DNA of 64,000 bases from Ichthyophis bannanicus (lineage: Eukaryota > Chordata > Amphibia > Gymnophiona > Ichthyophiidae): contig CM066037.1 of the NCBI GenBank assembly GCA_033557465.1, positions 513,414,686 to 513,478,685 on the forward strand. The letters are read 5' to 3'. A program made the position numbers and the translations under genes. Positions 1 to 10,893 of this stretch are shown in pieces (position 1 is the first letter of the stretch; each line of letters opens with the position of its first letter). The notes beneath the pieces were generated by a model. It ran no database searches, was not told the DNA's origin, and saw only the letters and a list, made by a program, of their open reading frames with translations.

Positions 1-1270
1 TACAATATTGTATTTATCAAGGTGGGGATGAATAATTCCTTTATCATGCCTGGATTTAGGGATGGCCTAGAAATGTGACTTGCAGAGGAAGAGAGAGTTT
101 AAAAAGGATGGTGATAGTCGACAAGTAAGTTGCCTCAATTAGGGTCAGTAATTTTGGGACTCTTTTGATTGCTCTCGTTATATCTTTGTTTGTTACTTTC
201 TTTGAATGTATTGTGCTTCTTTAATAGAAAAGAACATGGTAAATATCCAGAAGCATCCAGTTCCATAATTTTTCAGTGCAAACTGCCTTGTCAAGTCCGC
301 ACTTGTGATTCACGCAGCTGCTCTTACTGGTGTGGGTGAGAGTTACAGACCTATGAAATAACCCCCCCCCCCCCCAACTATCTCTGGAATCATATTTTCT
401 GATTTGTAAATGTCACGTGCCTGAAGAAATTGTTGTATGACTGCCCAAAAGGGTGTTAGCAGGCATGGATACATAATTTGAAGTGAACATTCACTGCTTT
501 GCGCTTCCCTTTGCCTGGAGTTGGAGAGTTTAATGATTTTATTTCAAGGACATCTGGGAAATATTATGTGATCTATATGGAGCCTGAGACAACTTCGCAT
601 CTACTACAGAGGTGCTAATAGGTTAAGCAAAACTCATATTCTGTCTCCCTAGGCGAATATTGCAGGTTGATTGGTAAACTGAAAAAAATTCCCTCTCGAA
701 CAATCAATCAAAAGTTGGTTATCTGACCTCAGTTTCCCCCTTAAACCTAAGAGGCTTTCTCGTCTTGAAGCTTTTCATATCAGACTATTATTCTGAAAAC
801 AGTTTTTACCAAACTGTGAATCACACTGTTTTATGGGTTTTTTTTTCAGGTAAGAGAGGATTATTGACAACAAAAGTCAGAGGCAGTATTGGGAGTAGTA
901 TGGACAGAGGACTCTCAGCTAACTTTGTGGGAAGTTTGGAAGTCAGTCACTCTGTATCTTAGGGGTATGTTTATTAAAGGGCGTTAAGATAGCAGGAGAT
1001 AGCGAACATTAAAGACGGCGATAAGGAGTTTTCTGTGTGATAAAAGACAGGGCAGGTGGTAGGCAGTCGCGCAGTAAGGACGCTGTATTCTGCATATCGG
1101 ATGCTACCAGGACACCAGGTGTTAAGGTATCAGACGTGCACCTTAATGCCCGAAAATGGCAGTCACGATAACGCAGGATAAGGGAGCCCCTGAGAAAGTC
1201 AGAGTTGAGGTGATGGATGGAGGGAATTGAAGGAGCTGATGGACATGTCAGATCCATATGTATCCTATGT
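1..1270. other. Unassigned AT-rich DNA, no gene seen
   Basis: No ORF with a recognisable domain is visible. A homopolymer run of C lies near 362-375. The short open frames at 765-962 and 1009-1257 show no motif and look like chance frames. The GTTAAG-type motifs around 980-1150 resemble those around 6,750-6,900, which hints at a shared old repeat, but I cannot delimit it. Confidence 0.5.
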
Positions 1271-1274
1271 GTTT

Positions 1275-1600
1275 GTCATAAGAACATAAGATATGCCATA
1301 CTAAGTCAGACCAAGGTCCATCAAGCCCAGTATCCCATTTTCAACAGTGGCCAATCCAGGTCACAAGAGCTAGCAGTTTCCCCAAAAGGCACAGATTCCA
1401 CAATGCTTTTATTGGGGCAAGCAGTGGATTTCCCGGGTCTCCTTTAATAATGGTTTATGGACCTTTCCTCCAGGAACTTGTCCAAACCTTTTTTAAACCC
1501 AGCTATACTAACAGCTTTTGCTACATCCTCCAGTAACGAATTCCAGAGTTTGATTACACATTCAGTGAAAAAATATTTTCTTTTATTAGTCTTGTATATG
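1275..1600 (-). mobile_element. CR1-type LINE 3' fragment, degenerate
   Basis: The minus strand carries the end of a CR1-type LINE. The first part (about 1275-1345) is the complement of the 3' segment with a 'gaccttggtctgact' core. The second part (about 1450-1590) is the complement of the coding segment that reads like FxxNSGIRY..., then GWV. Matching sequence in the opposite orientation occurs at about 28,830-29,120, which supports the assignment. It is a short, 5'-truncated, decayed copy with no usable ORF. Assignment to CR1 rather than another Jockey-group LINE comes from memory of the family. Confidence 0.7.
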
Positions 1601-2423
1601 GGATGCCAATATGGGAGTTAGTATGACTATCAGTGAAGCGCGCTCAGTTAAACAGTGGTACTGTCAGTGTGCAGTATAGGACAGGCAAGAAGTGTGCCCT
1701 GGTGGAGCCAGCATATCCAGGATGTGAGTAGCAAAAGGATGACTGAGCATGAGCGTTTATGCATGTATTGGGCCATGGTGTATCAGCTGGCCAGAGAATA
1801 CATGATTGCACATGATGGGCATATGGTGATTGATGGCCTTCTGGATAGATGGTGGTAGCAGAGAGTGCGGTAGGTCCATGCTGGCCTGATGTACTTGATC
1901 TGACCGATGCAACTGGAGTGTGTGTGAAAAAATAGTAGCTGTATCATGGGGCACCTCAAATATCTTCTGCCTGGGTAGAACAGTTGCCTCAGCCTTTCTA
2001 ACCACCATACAATCATCCTGACATATGTGCATCAAAGACCTGGACAAGTCTCACTCATATCAGCAATATGGCGTAAGTAAGGATGTGTGCTGATCTCTGC
2101 AGGAGGTCATCACAGGAGTGGGATGTGCCTGCATGTACTGTACATATGTAATAGAGCCAAAGATGTTCCGTCACAGTTAGGATGAAATATTCCAATCATA
2201 TCCACCATGTGTGCTACACATATGCAGGGTCCACATGTCTGACCCTCTGCGATGGGCTACAGCAGAGCCAATACGGTCATGCTGTCAGATGGGCATGATG
2301 GCGAATTGCATGTTTGCAGACCCAAATTATGTGCGGAACACATAAGAAAACATATGAATGTGTGTCAGCCAGTCACAGCAGACCCTGGACTGTTCCAGGC
2401 ATGAAAATGAACTGAGTAGCACA

Positions 2424-2502
2424 CAGGGACAAAGAGAACAATTGGGAATTGAACCCATCTCCCTTAGAGACAGTGCTCTAACCATTAGGCTATACCTCCA
2501 CA
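2424..2502 (-). repeat. tRNA-derived SINE head (minus strand)
   Basis: On the minus strand a tRNA-like block has an A-box-like TAGCCTAATGG (complement of about 2481-2493) and a B-box-like GGTTCAATTCC (complement of 2445-2455), spaced as in a pol III promoter. The same layout recurs at 41,600-41,685, near 36,500-37,040 and at 55,005-55,225, so this is a dispersed SINE head and not a functional tRNA gene. No acceptor-stem pairing was verified. Confidence 0.65.
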
Positions 2503-4166
2503 CTGTTCTGAGCAGCAATGTCTGGCATCAAAGAGACTGCAGGTCCCTGCCTGTAAAGGGTGGACTCCAGGACATGAAACAACATGGCTGGTACATTCCA
2601 AGACAATGGTGCACCACACCTAGGTGCTGGCTCCATTGACGCACATGCAGTACATAATGCCCAGGACACACAGTTCTGTAGCAGCACTACAGACACATTG
2701 CTGTAGACTACTTCTCTTGTGCAAAGCCAAAGCACAGGTGAGTTCAAGAGGCCCATCCCTGCACCGTAACCCCAATGGCAAAGAACAGTCATGTGCATGG
2801 GTCTGCTGTGCCATAGTGTGCCACATACCCCAGAGGCAGCACATGTACATGGAGTGCAGTCCCCTGTGACCTGTTGCACACTGTGGGATATGCATATACA
2901 TGTGCATATCCCTCTGTGGGACATACAAATACAATGAACACAAATCACAGTAATGAGCCATTTGGTCCATTGCAGACCATCCCATGCTCCCCGGGAGAAC
3001 ATGCACATATTCCCTACCATCAAAAATGACAGGCAGGTATCGGGCTATGCCCCAGTGATCACAGTTGCCACTATGCCTGCAATATCTGCTGTGTGTGCTG
3101 GTATAGGCTAGCCCCTCCATAACCCATGATGCACTATACACGCAGAACAGCATTTTGCAGCTGCTCATCAAATGGAGGATGTGGTGATCCATCACATCAG
3201 CTCAGTGTGTGTGCTACAAGCACATAACAGCTGCAAACTATGCTATGGACCGATTTCAATGGTCACCCTGAAGGTAAGGAGGGGCACACTGCACCTGGTC
3301 CCCAAAGCTTGCACTGCCAGAATGGACTCTGCCTGCCCTGCTGCAGATTCACATCACTGCCAGGTATTGTCTGCAGAGTGTGAAACTAGTCACCTGGTTT
3401 TCTACACAATTGCAGCATGCCAGAGTTGCCTCTCACATCAGGGGCCCTGTCCTGCTCCTGTTGGCCAGGGACTCTCCTAGTACTTCTCATGAATTGCTCA
3501 GGGTTGCGGTAGCTGTTTCCATGGAAGCCAAATGAGGTGGAGTTTGTCTAAGGTGGCATGGAGCTGCTGTCACCGTACTGCTGGGCCTGCCAGGACCATA
3601 GTGAGCAGGCCAAGACTAGCTGCTGTCCTAACCATCTAGAACAACCAATCTACCACAGCAAGCACCGTCAGTCTGTATTTGATGCCCTCCACAGGGCTGT
3701 CTCAGTCATGCACATACCAACTGTGCCCAGTCTGTTGGTCAGCACACACTACATGTGCACAGAGTGACCATGTACACCCTGGCTTGGGACAAACAGCATG
3801 GACACCCAGCTCAGTGACTGGGCTCCTAGGAAAGGGAGAGCACCCACATCAATGCAGCTTGACATCATATAGCACTACGTGGATACCTAGCCTTGACATG
3901 GTCATAGCTTGGTCATAGTGAGAGTGCTGTCTTAGCATGACAGGCTGTGGTTATCCAGACCATGCACATGGTAGACGGGCATTATGAAGTCTCAGCCATT
4001 GACTCCACTTCTGACACAGACACATCCTGGGCAAACGACTCAGTTTCAGGCTATACCCACAAACTGGCTCCACATCATACACATTTCCAGACGAATGCAG
4101 GTAACAGCATATGCAATACGGGGCACAGTGCATTGCAGAAGGCCACAATACTCTGGAGAGAGAGAT

Positions 4167-4189
4167 ACACACACACACACACACACACA
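4167..4189. repeat. (CA)n microsatellite
   Basis: A run of alternating A and C about 23 bases long, directly visible. Confidence 0.95.
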
Positions 4190-4979
4190 TCACCGCGCTG
4201 TGCAAAAGTGGTGATTGTTGGCATTTCTGCATGCCACTTCAGTCTCCTTATCTGCTCAAGCATTATTAACATGTTCTCATTGTGAAGATGCCTGTTGTTA
4301 ATGCCCACTTAGTGTATTGGTGCTATCAGCCTGCCTCCTCCATCCAGGCTTGGGTTGTAGAGCCCGGCTGTGCCGCTGATGTGTGAGTGGTCCCTGGCTG
4401 GACGATTTGTTGGGGGTTGCACATGCTGGTGCTGTACCTGCAATGTAGTATAAAGTTTACCAACAGGGATATGCTATGCATGATCCACATCCAGGTCTTC
4501 AACCTGTGACCATCCTCTCATATACACATACTGGCCTTGTGTGTTGAGCAACAGAGCTGCCTTATGGATTCAGCAATCCATGGGTGTAGATGTGGTCATT
4601 CTCAGGGTGAATGCAGGCAAGAGTAGGTGTCTGCCTATGTCTGCTGGGATCTCTGCAGACCCGATGCCATACTTGTCTGATAAGTTGTGTTTGGCAGGGT
4701 GTGGGAGGGGGACATGATGTCCGTCTATAAGGTGTGATGGCTTTTTATGCTGCTGGTGCAACTGACATTCCTATCTTACACGTGGGATATGTCCACTCAG
4801 AGGGGCAGCCCATGAGACAGACACACACTGCATGTCATGGCAGACTTAGCAGAATGGCTATAGTCCCCCATATGAGGTGTGTGCCTGTGGTGCAGTAATG
4901 GCATGACCTCACATCCTGCAGCCCGACCTGGTTGATGTGGATTCACATGTGCCTCAGATGGCTGAGGATGACTGGAACT

Positions 4980-5700
4980 TACATTTGGAAGTGGCCCCGG
5001 ATCACACAGAGACCTGTGCTCTCTGAACACACAATAAAAACTGTTGTCCTCTCTATAGTTACCTCCTGTCTTGCCACCTCACCCTCCTCCTTGCTGATCT
5101 CCCTCAGAGTCATCTCTCTCCCCTTCCATCTCTTTAGAACTCTGCTGCGTGGCTGATCCTCCACCAACCCCGATACTCTCATATAACCCCTCTCCTGATA
5201 TCACTTCACTGGCTCACCATCCGTTTCATATCCATCTCATATATACGATATGTGATAACCTATTAATGCATTTCCTCTACTGCCCCTCATTACCTTTCCT
5301 CACTCCTCACTCCTTTCTCCCCACACCCCTTCATGTAGACTTTATTCCTCCTCTGGCTACCTCCTCTCTATGTCCTGTTCTTCTACCACCATCTCCAGAC
5401 TCTGATCCTTTCATCTTGCTGCTCCTTTTGCCTGGTGCAAGCATCCTCTATCCATACGTTACCTCTCTCCCTCTTCAAATTCATGCAGATGGCATACCTC
5501 TTTGAGGCTGCTGTTGAATCCTTTGCTCTTGTTTCTCTGGTGTCTCCTCTCCCTATTGTACCCTTAATTCTCTTGTATTGAACTGCCTGCCATCATTTGA
5601 TTGGCAGTTCTTTGGGCAGGGACTGTCTTCCTATGTGTTTGTACAGTGCTGGCCTTTATGAGTGATGTATACCGTAGTAGCAATAGTTATCTGGCAGGTG
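4980..5700 (+). mobile_element. L2-type LINE 3' end
   Basis: Read with small frameshifts, the plus strand encodes the familiar end of an L2-clade reverse transcriptase: a block like HPRYSHITPLL followed by SLHWL near 5,160-5,215. It continues into the 3' untranslated region, with the conserved phrase 'gggcagggactgtctt' and 'tgtacagtgctg' near 5,610-5,655. The reading frame is broken, so it is a truncated remnant. L2 assignment rests on memory of these two conserved blocks. Confidence 0.75.
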
Positions 5701-8455
5701 AAGGTTCTGGGTGGGCATTTTGCCTCTGACATGCCCTGTTCTCCTACTGCGTAGTATTCCTTCCACAGCATCATTCCCCCCCCCATATGCACATATCACT
5801 CACTATGTGTGGGTGGGAGATGTGGGCCCGCGTCCTGCTATGTCCGACCTCAGTGAGGAGGGATGAGCATGTGCTCCGATGTCGCTGCCGCTGAAATGTT
5901 TGCCATCAGACAGACTTTAGCAAATATTGCATTGCATCTGGACACACAGGGCCGGGATAGTGCTGGTGTCTGCTGCAGGCAGGAGCTGTTGCACCCACCG
6001 CCACCATCCCCACACCATGCTGACATGGTAGTATGGTGGCAGTGGGGGTGGTGCACAGTGCCGGCCCATCCACTATGTGGGTTAGGTGGGTGCCTAGGCA
6101 GGCAGGTCCATATGAGTGCAGCAGCGACACACATGCCTGGCTGTACCACCCCTTCACTCAACTGCTGCTGCTACACCCATCCCCGGCTGCTACCGAATCC
6201 ATCTCGGGAGGGGGAGGCAGACAGCCACACCAGCAGTATTTTCCAGGGCAGTTGCTTTTCGCCACTCCCTTTAGTGATACTGCCGCTGTTGCTGCCAACC
6301 TATCCCTCCAAAGGCAGCTTCGGCAGCAGCTTGGGAGGGGTGGCCAGGGTATCTGCCTCAGACGCCAGGGACCCTTGGGCCACCGCAAGGTTGCATGTCA
6401 CCGTTTCCACAGCAGCAGCATGTCTGTGTGCTTCCACTTTCACTGTGGGGTCATGACGGACATCACAGATGTTTCCCCTGGACAGCTGCCTGGTCAGCCT
6501 TGCAACCAGCAACCCCCACTGCATCACCCACATGGTACTTCCTTTGCCCCATTTGCAACATCAACACAGTGCCCTTTCATACTTGGCCACTCTGTGTTGC
6601 TGCTAATGGAGCACTACTATCACTGTCTTGGGTTCCCTTGTGTGTGGATCACATTGCAGACATTGGAGTTGGCTCTCTCCCCTCAAAATGGCCCATTTCT
6701 GCAAGTTTTTACTTGGTGTTAGGATTCCCAGCGCTGAGGGCTCTAACGTACATTTGCGCAACTGGCGTTAAGGGAATGCCTACTGTCAACGCCCACTCTC
6801 CATCTCCTTTTCCCTTAATGCTGCGGGACCCTGTAATGCTCGTTATTTCAGCGTTATAGGCCAATTCTGCAATGTTAAGGGTGTTAATGGCATACTTGTT
6901 CCCTTAACACCCATTAGCAAATATACCACTTAGTGTACCATCCAAGCCTCTGTCCAAACCAATATAAACGGTATACCAGCCATCAAAGGGAAAGTAAAAA
7001 CCTTCACTAGAAAATTGAAAAGACTTATTGCAGACTCACACATCTCCTCTTCGTTTCTGCAAGGAATCTGGAAAACTGATTGTTTAAAAAGATGTCTGGA
7101 TTTGCTCCAGCCATAGCATCAATCTCTCATAGGCATCACAAGCTCATTCAGGAATCTTGTCCTGTCATCTCCAGAGCTGTGGGTGCGCCTGGACTGTTTC
7201 AGGAGGTCACTCCTATTGTGTGGCCTACATGAAATGACTATCCCCCGACTATTCAGACTAAACTGAACCTCTTTTTTTCTTTAACTGCAAATATCTCCAG
7301 AATTTCTCTCATATATGTGCCTGATTGTCAGACAGACTTGGGCCTTGAACAGATACACGAGGCGCCGTAATAATCTTTCAGCAGGAAGTCATTCAAAAGG
7401 ATTCCACTGTTAGAAGAAAAGAAAAGATTCAGTCTGATCATTTAATAGATTTTTCTTTCAGCAGTTGAGTTCTCTATTACAATGAGAACATGTCCTAAAT
7501 GTTGCTACAAGATAATGTAATCTGAGTAACTCAGATTGCCGTGTACTGATAACATTGGAAATCTTTGCTCCCGTTCCTAGGTGAAAATGAGTTTCCTTTT
7601 GATTCCTCTACTGTGATTGCTGCTTTACTTTCTGTGAAAGGCCATGCCAAATTTTCAGTCTGCATATCACTTTGGCTGTAAAGCTGATGGAAAGAAAGGC
7701 TTTAAGCAGATAAGGAGCCGCAAACTGTCTGATCTCAGGAGAAATGCTTGGATCCCGATGGACTCCGGCATAGGATAACCCTTATCCCTCAAGGTTATGA
7801 GAAACATGGGAATCAGTCCCAGGTTTTATTTTTTTCCAACTACTCTTTCATAGTTTCTCAACATGAAACATTTCCCAAAATCTTCTGGAGTCTTTCAAAG
7901 GACTGGTAAAGAAGTTGGTGCAACATTCAAGCATGTGTGAGGACACAGGTCCTTCTTCTGTCCCTTTGGCAGAAGGTCTCAGCATTTTAAAGAACATTTC
8001 AGAAAGGCCGTCTATGGGCTGTAGTAACATGGAAGTGAAAATGTCTGAAAACCTATACTGATTTTAAAAGAGAGGGTTTGTGCGTGAAGGTCCGATATAA
8101 AATCGCCGTATTTCTGCCCTGCAGTATGGATGTGATCTTAATAGAGAGGTGCAGGAAAGCTTGGGGATGGGCATCTATGGGCAGAGGGAGGTACCGTTTT
8201 ACGAATGTGCACTGGGAAAAATTGGCAGGAGAAATATGGCAACTTAACGCGGAAGTACCTGAATTTCACAACGTGCTTGTGTAAATGTCAGCACGTACAC
8301 TCGTATCAGAACCACTTTGCAACTCAGACATGCAGTCGCTCTTAATCAATCACAGATCACTTGATGTTTACCTCAGTTCAGTTTAGAGGGGGAAAGAAAC
8401 ATCGTCTGCTTTCAACCTTAAATGTGCGTATGAAATAGGGGATATGTGTGTATTT
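5701..8455. other. Unassigned region, repeat debris only
   Basis: The frames at 5863-6456 and 6033-6722 are long but have no domain, overlap each other and lie in GC-rich trinucleotide-like sequence, so I treat them as chance. Around 6,055-6,110 is a short stretch (tgccggcccatccac, ggtgcctaggcag) related to the hAT-like MITE at 50,888-51,053. Around 6,875-6,925 a GGGTGTTAA / TTAACACCC inverted pair can form a hairpin. From 6,930 to 8,455 I see nothing recognisable. Confidence 0.4.
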
Positions 8456-8459
8456 TTTT

Positions 8460-9790
8460 GTCCTGCCCTGACCATGCTCCCCCTTCCAATACACCTTCAG
8501 GTAATTTGGACGTGATCAGGGCAGAGATGTGCAAATTCAGGCCTTTCTAAATGGCTATTTGCACGTGGATGTAGTTTGCATGTGTGGTTGCTGGTACATC
8601 CTTGTGCAAAAAGAGGCCTATTCCCTACTGGATGTCCAGCCCCTGCATGGCCCCTCAGAATTGGGACGTACAGCGGAAGACCCGATTCTGATCCTGTGGG
8701 TCTACCGGCTTGTATGTGCTTGATTCTGAAGGGCCGCATGTCCAGTCACATGCACATCTAACTTTGCCATGGCATCGTGGGTCCATTCACGAGCTGCAAT
8801 TGTTAGCTACCGCAGAGAATGTCCTTTCCCTGCAGCCAGACCCCCGATCTGGCCTCCCATAGCTATGGTCCGGCTGAGGGGCTCCCCCTGCCTTCTTCAC
8901 TGTTTTGTCCCCGCTGGCTGCTGCTGCTACCCTGCATCCAAGGGGACATATTCCATCTCTGAGGTGGAATAAGTCCCCTGTCTAACTGGCTTACCCTGGA
9001 CGTTCAGGGCCGACCCTCACTCTGCCTCCCTCCCGCTCCCGTCTAAGGCTCCCCGCACAACTCCGCTGTTTGTATGGGGAGCATTGCATGGGGATGGCAA
9101 GGGGGACCTATAGCGGAGATGTACGTCCAGGCAGGGCATACATCCTAGCTATTCGTGGCTCAGAATAGACCCAAAGCATATAGGGCTTCTAAACTAACCC
9201 CTTCTATTTTTCTTGTGTCACATGTATAATTAAATGAAACGTTGTTACTATTATTAGTTGTAGAGACTCAGAAATTCATATATTTTGACTTTTTTTTGTT
9301 GGTCTTTTAACTAGAGCCAACAAGGCTACTGGTTCTCTGAACTACAATAAGAGTTGAAAAGTCAGAATGAACTTGGAGGTGGAATACGTCCCTATGGACA
9401 GTGGAGGATGAAGGACCCAGGGCCGGAAAGGAAGGTGAGGGGTGCAGGGGGTTCCCCATGGCCTGACCCTGGCCATGGCAGCCCGATCGGGGGTTGGGCA
9501 GTGGGGAAAGGAACATCTCGGGGCTACCAGGGGTTGCGACTCCTGCATGGAGCCACAGTGCCATGGCAACAGGATGCCATAGCGCCACAGCTCCATGCAG
9601 GAGCCTGGCTGGGCTAGCCGGGGAGTTTGTTGGACATTCGGGCACCCAGAATTGGGGCACATCCTGGACGTCCAGGCCTATGCTGTAATTCTGATCTCAT
9701 GGGCACATCTAGCCCCCGCAGGATCAGAATTGGGTGCAACTGGGTCACGTCCTGTTTCTGGATGCCCGGACAGATGGGGGATGCCCAGAA
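8460..9790. repeat. GC-rich interspersed repeat with conserved hairpin (two segments)
   Basis: This region shares phrases (gacgtccag, ggccgattctgat, aggtggaata) with 29,740-30,340, 31,296-31,735 and 49,950-50,465. A hairpin lies at 8942-8955 and 8965-8978: the arms GGGGACATATTCCA and TGGAATAAGTCCCC pair with one mismatch. A second segment at about 9,370-9,780 repeats one arm (aggtggaatacgtccc) and the 'ctggacgtccagg' element. No coding domain is found. The frames at 9307-9662 run through repeat sequence. Confidence 0.6.
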
Positions 9791-10089
9791 TAGAATTGGC
9801 CTCCACACCTAAATCTAGGTCTGCTTCTGGGTGCTTATTTTATATAAGCACATACTGTAGGTGCCCTTCTTGCCTTTGTAAAACAGGCGCCTTTGGGGAC
9901 TTCTCACATAGTGCCCCATTATAAAATATTCTTGAATCAAGCTGTATTGTAAGTTTCAGGTATCTACTGACTTTTGTGGGACATGCAAGGCCAGTGTTCC
10001 CTGGGAAAATTCTAGAAAATTTACTGTGAAGAAGAATTAGATCTCTGAGAGAAACCTTATGATGATTTTGCACGTTATCCAGAAGACAG
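9791..10089. other. Unassigned, nothing recognised
   Basis: AT-rich sequence with no domain-bearing frame and no clear repeat signature. Confidence 0.4.
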
Positions 10090-10330
10090 ATGGAGTGGAG
10101 GAATGGTCTACTAGAGCAGTGCTAGAACCAAGGTAACCAGGATGCAAATCCTACTGTAGTTCTTTGTGACCTTGGGCAAGTCACTTAACCTTTCATTGCT
10201 TCTGGGACAAACTTAGATTGTAATCCCTCTGGGGACAGAAAAATATCCACATGCCTTGAGCTTCTGAGAAAAGGCATGAACCAAATCCAGTTCTCTTTCC
10301 CATGCTTCCTAAGGGGCCGCGTTATCATGA
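10090..10330 (+). repeat. tRNA-derived SINE with MIR-like core (plus strand)
   Basis: A degraded tRNA-like head (about 10,095-10,160, with 'gatgcaaatcctact' in the B-box position) is followed by the CORE-SINE/MIR phrase 'ccttgggcaagtcactt' near 10,171-10,190. A tail of unrelated sequence ends near 'ggcatgaaccaaatcc'. The core phrase is shared with 41,589-41,605 (reverse) and 55,078-55,100. It is a complete but diverged copy. Confidence 0.75.
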
Positions 10331-10513
10331 AAGGAGAACTTACGTTCCTGTTAGCCCTGCCATTGCTGTTCCCACATTCTTAGGTTGATTACATTTTACA
10401 CAAGGCAACATTCTTTAAGGAAATTTATGAAACCCTCTTCCATTTTGTGACTTTGAGAGTCCTGCGATTTGTTTTTGAATGTTCTTGAAAACATTTATCT
10501 TTTACTGTGATTA
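10331..10513. other. Flank of the copy 1 DNA transposon
   Basis: AT-rich unique-looking sequence ending in GATTA immediately before the CACAGG terminus. The same GATTA precedes the corresponding end of copy 2, read in the same orientation. Confidence 0.4.
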
Positions 10514-10612
10514 CACAGGTACACTACCAAAAAACTGCCTCCAGTTTTGCAACTGATTCCTATAGATTTTGGGGTGCTGAATCCAGGAAAAATAGCCAAA
10601 ATGATCCATCAC
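10514..10612 (+). repeat. Left terminal inverted repeat, copy 1
   Basis: Starts CACAGGTACACTA and contains AAACTGCCTC, GGTGCTGAATCCA (ends 10,585) and ATCCATCAC (ends 10,612). The same blocks in the same order occur inverted at 19,481-19,589. The blocks are separated by diverged spacers, so this is a structured, imperfect terminal repeat rather than a simple perfect one. Confidence 0.8.
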
Positions 10613-10802
10613 GTCACGTTTTCTTGCAAAATTAGATTTCTTACCCATATAAGGAATGTTCACATAATTTCTTTTTAGCCGACTGCAGTTTATTTTCTTG
10701 GCCCAAAATAGAGGTTGTAATGGTTAACTAACTAGAAACACTCCCTCATGATATTTTAGAGTGTTTTGTATTCATTTTATACATTAACAGGACAATTGGG
10801 AG

Positions 10803-10893
10803 GCGGGGGCTAAATCCAGTACTCGCGCTGGCGCATGTTCTTTCCTGTTCGCCTCGCCTCGTTCGCTCTCGCTCAAACACGGTGGTTGCGACA
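10803..10893 (+). promoter_or_regulatory. CpG-rich leader / probable promoter of the transposase
   Basis: A short stretch dense in CG dinucleotides (cgcgctggcgc, gcctcgcctcgttcgctctcgc) sits just before the ORF, in otherwise AT-rich DNA. It is retained in copy 2 (about 57,905-57,995, inverted). A promoter role is inference from position and composition. No TATA box at a convincing distance was confirmed. Confidence 0.4.

Larger units (their letters stand above)
1601..4975. other. Unassigned CATG/TGCA-rich tract with SINE head and CA repeat
   Basis: Many short overlapping frames occur on both strands, but none shows a domain, and their codon use reflects a base composition rich in CATG, CACA and TGTG words. 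I read it as old repeat sequence of unknown family. It contains one tRNA-derived SINE head (listed separately) and a CA dinucleotide microsatellite. No host exon is evident. Confidence 0.45.

Noticed and set aside
2424..2502. Possible functional tRNA genes at the SINE heads
   Set aside because: A and B boxes are present, but the same heads recur joined to SINE cores and the tRNA stems are not convincingly paired.
2490..3195. Overlapping 177- and 191-codon minus-strand ORFs with many Cys, His and Met
   Set aside because: The composition follows from CATG/TGCA-rich DNA, two frames of the same strand are open together, and no domain is recognisable.
5863..6722. 197- and 229-codon plus-strand ORFs
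   Set aside because: They overlap in different frames, are Ser/Pro/Cys-rich and include part of a MITE-like stretch. No domain is seen.
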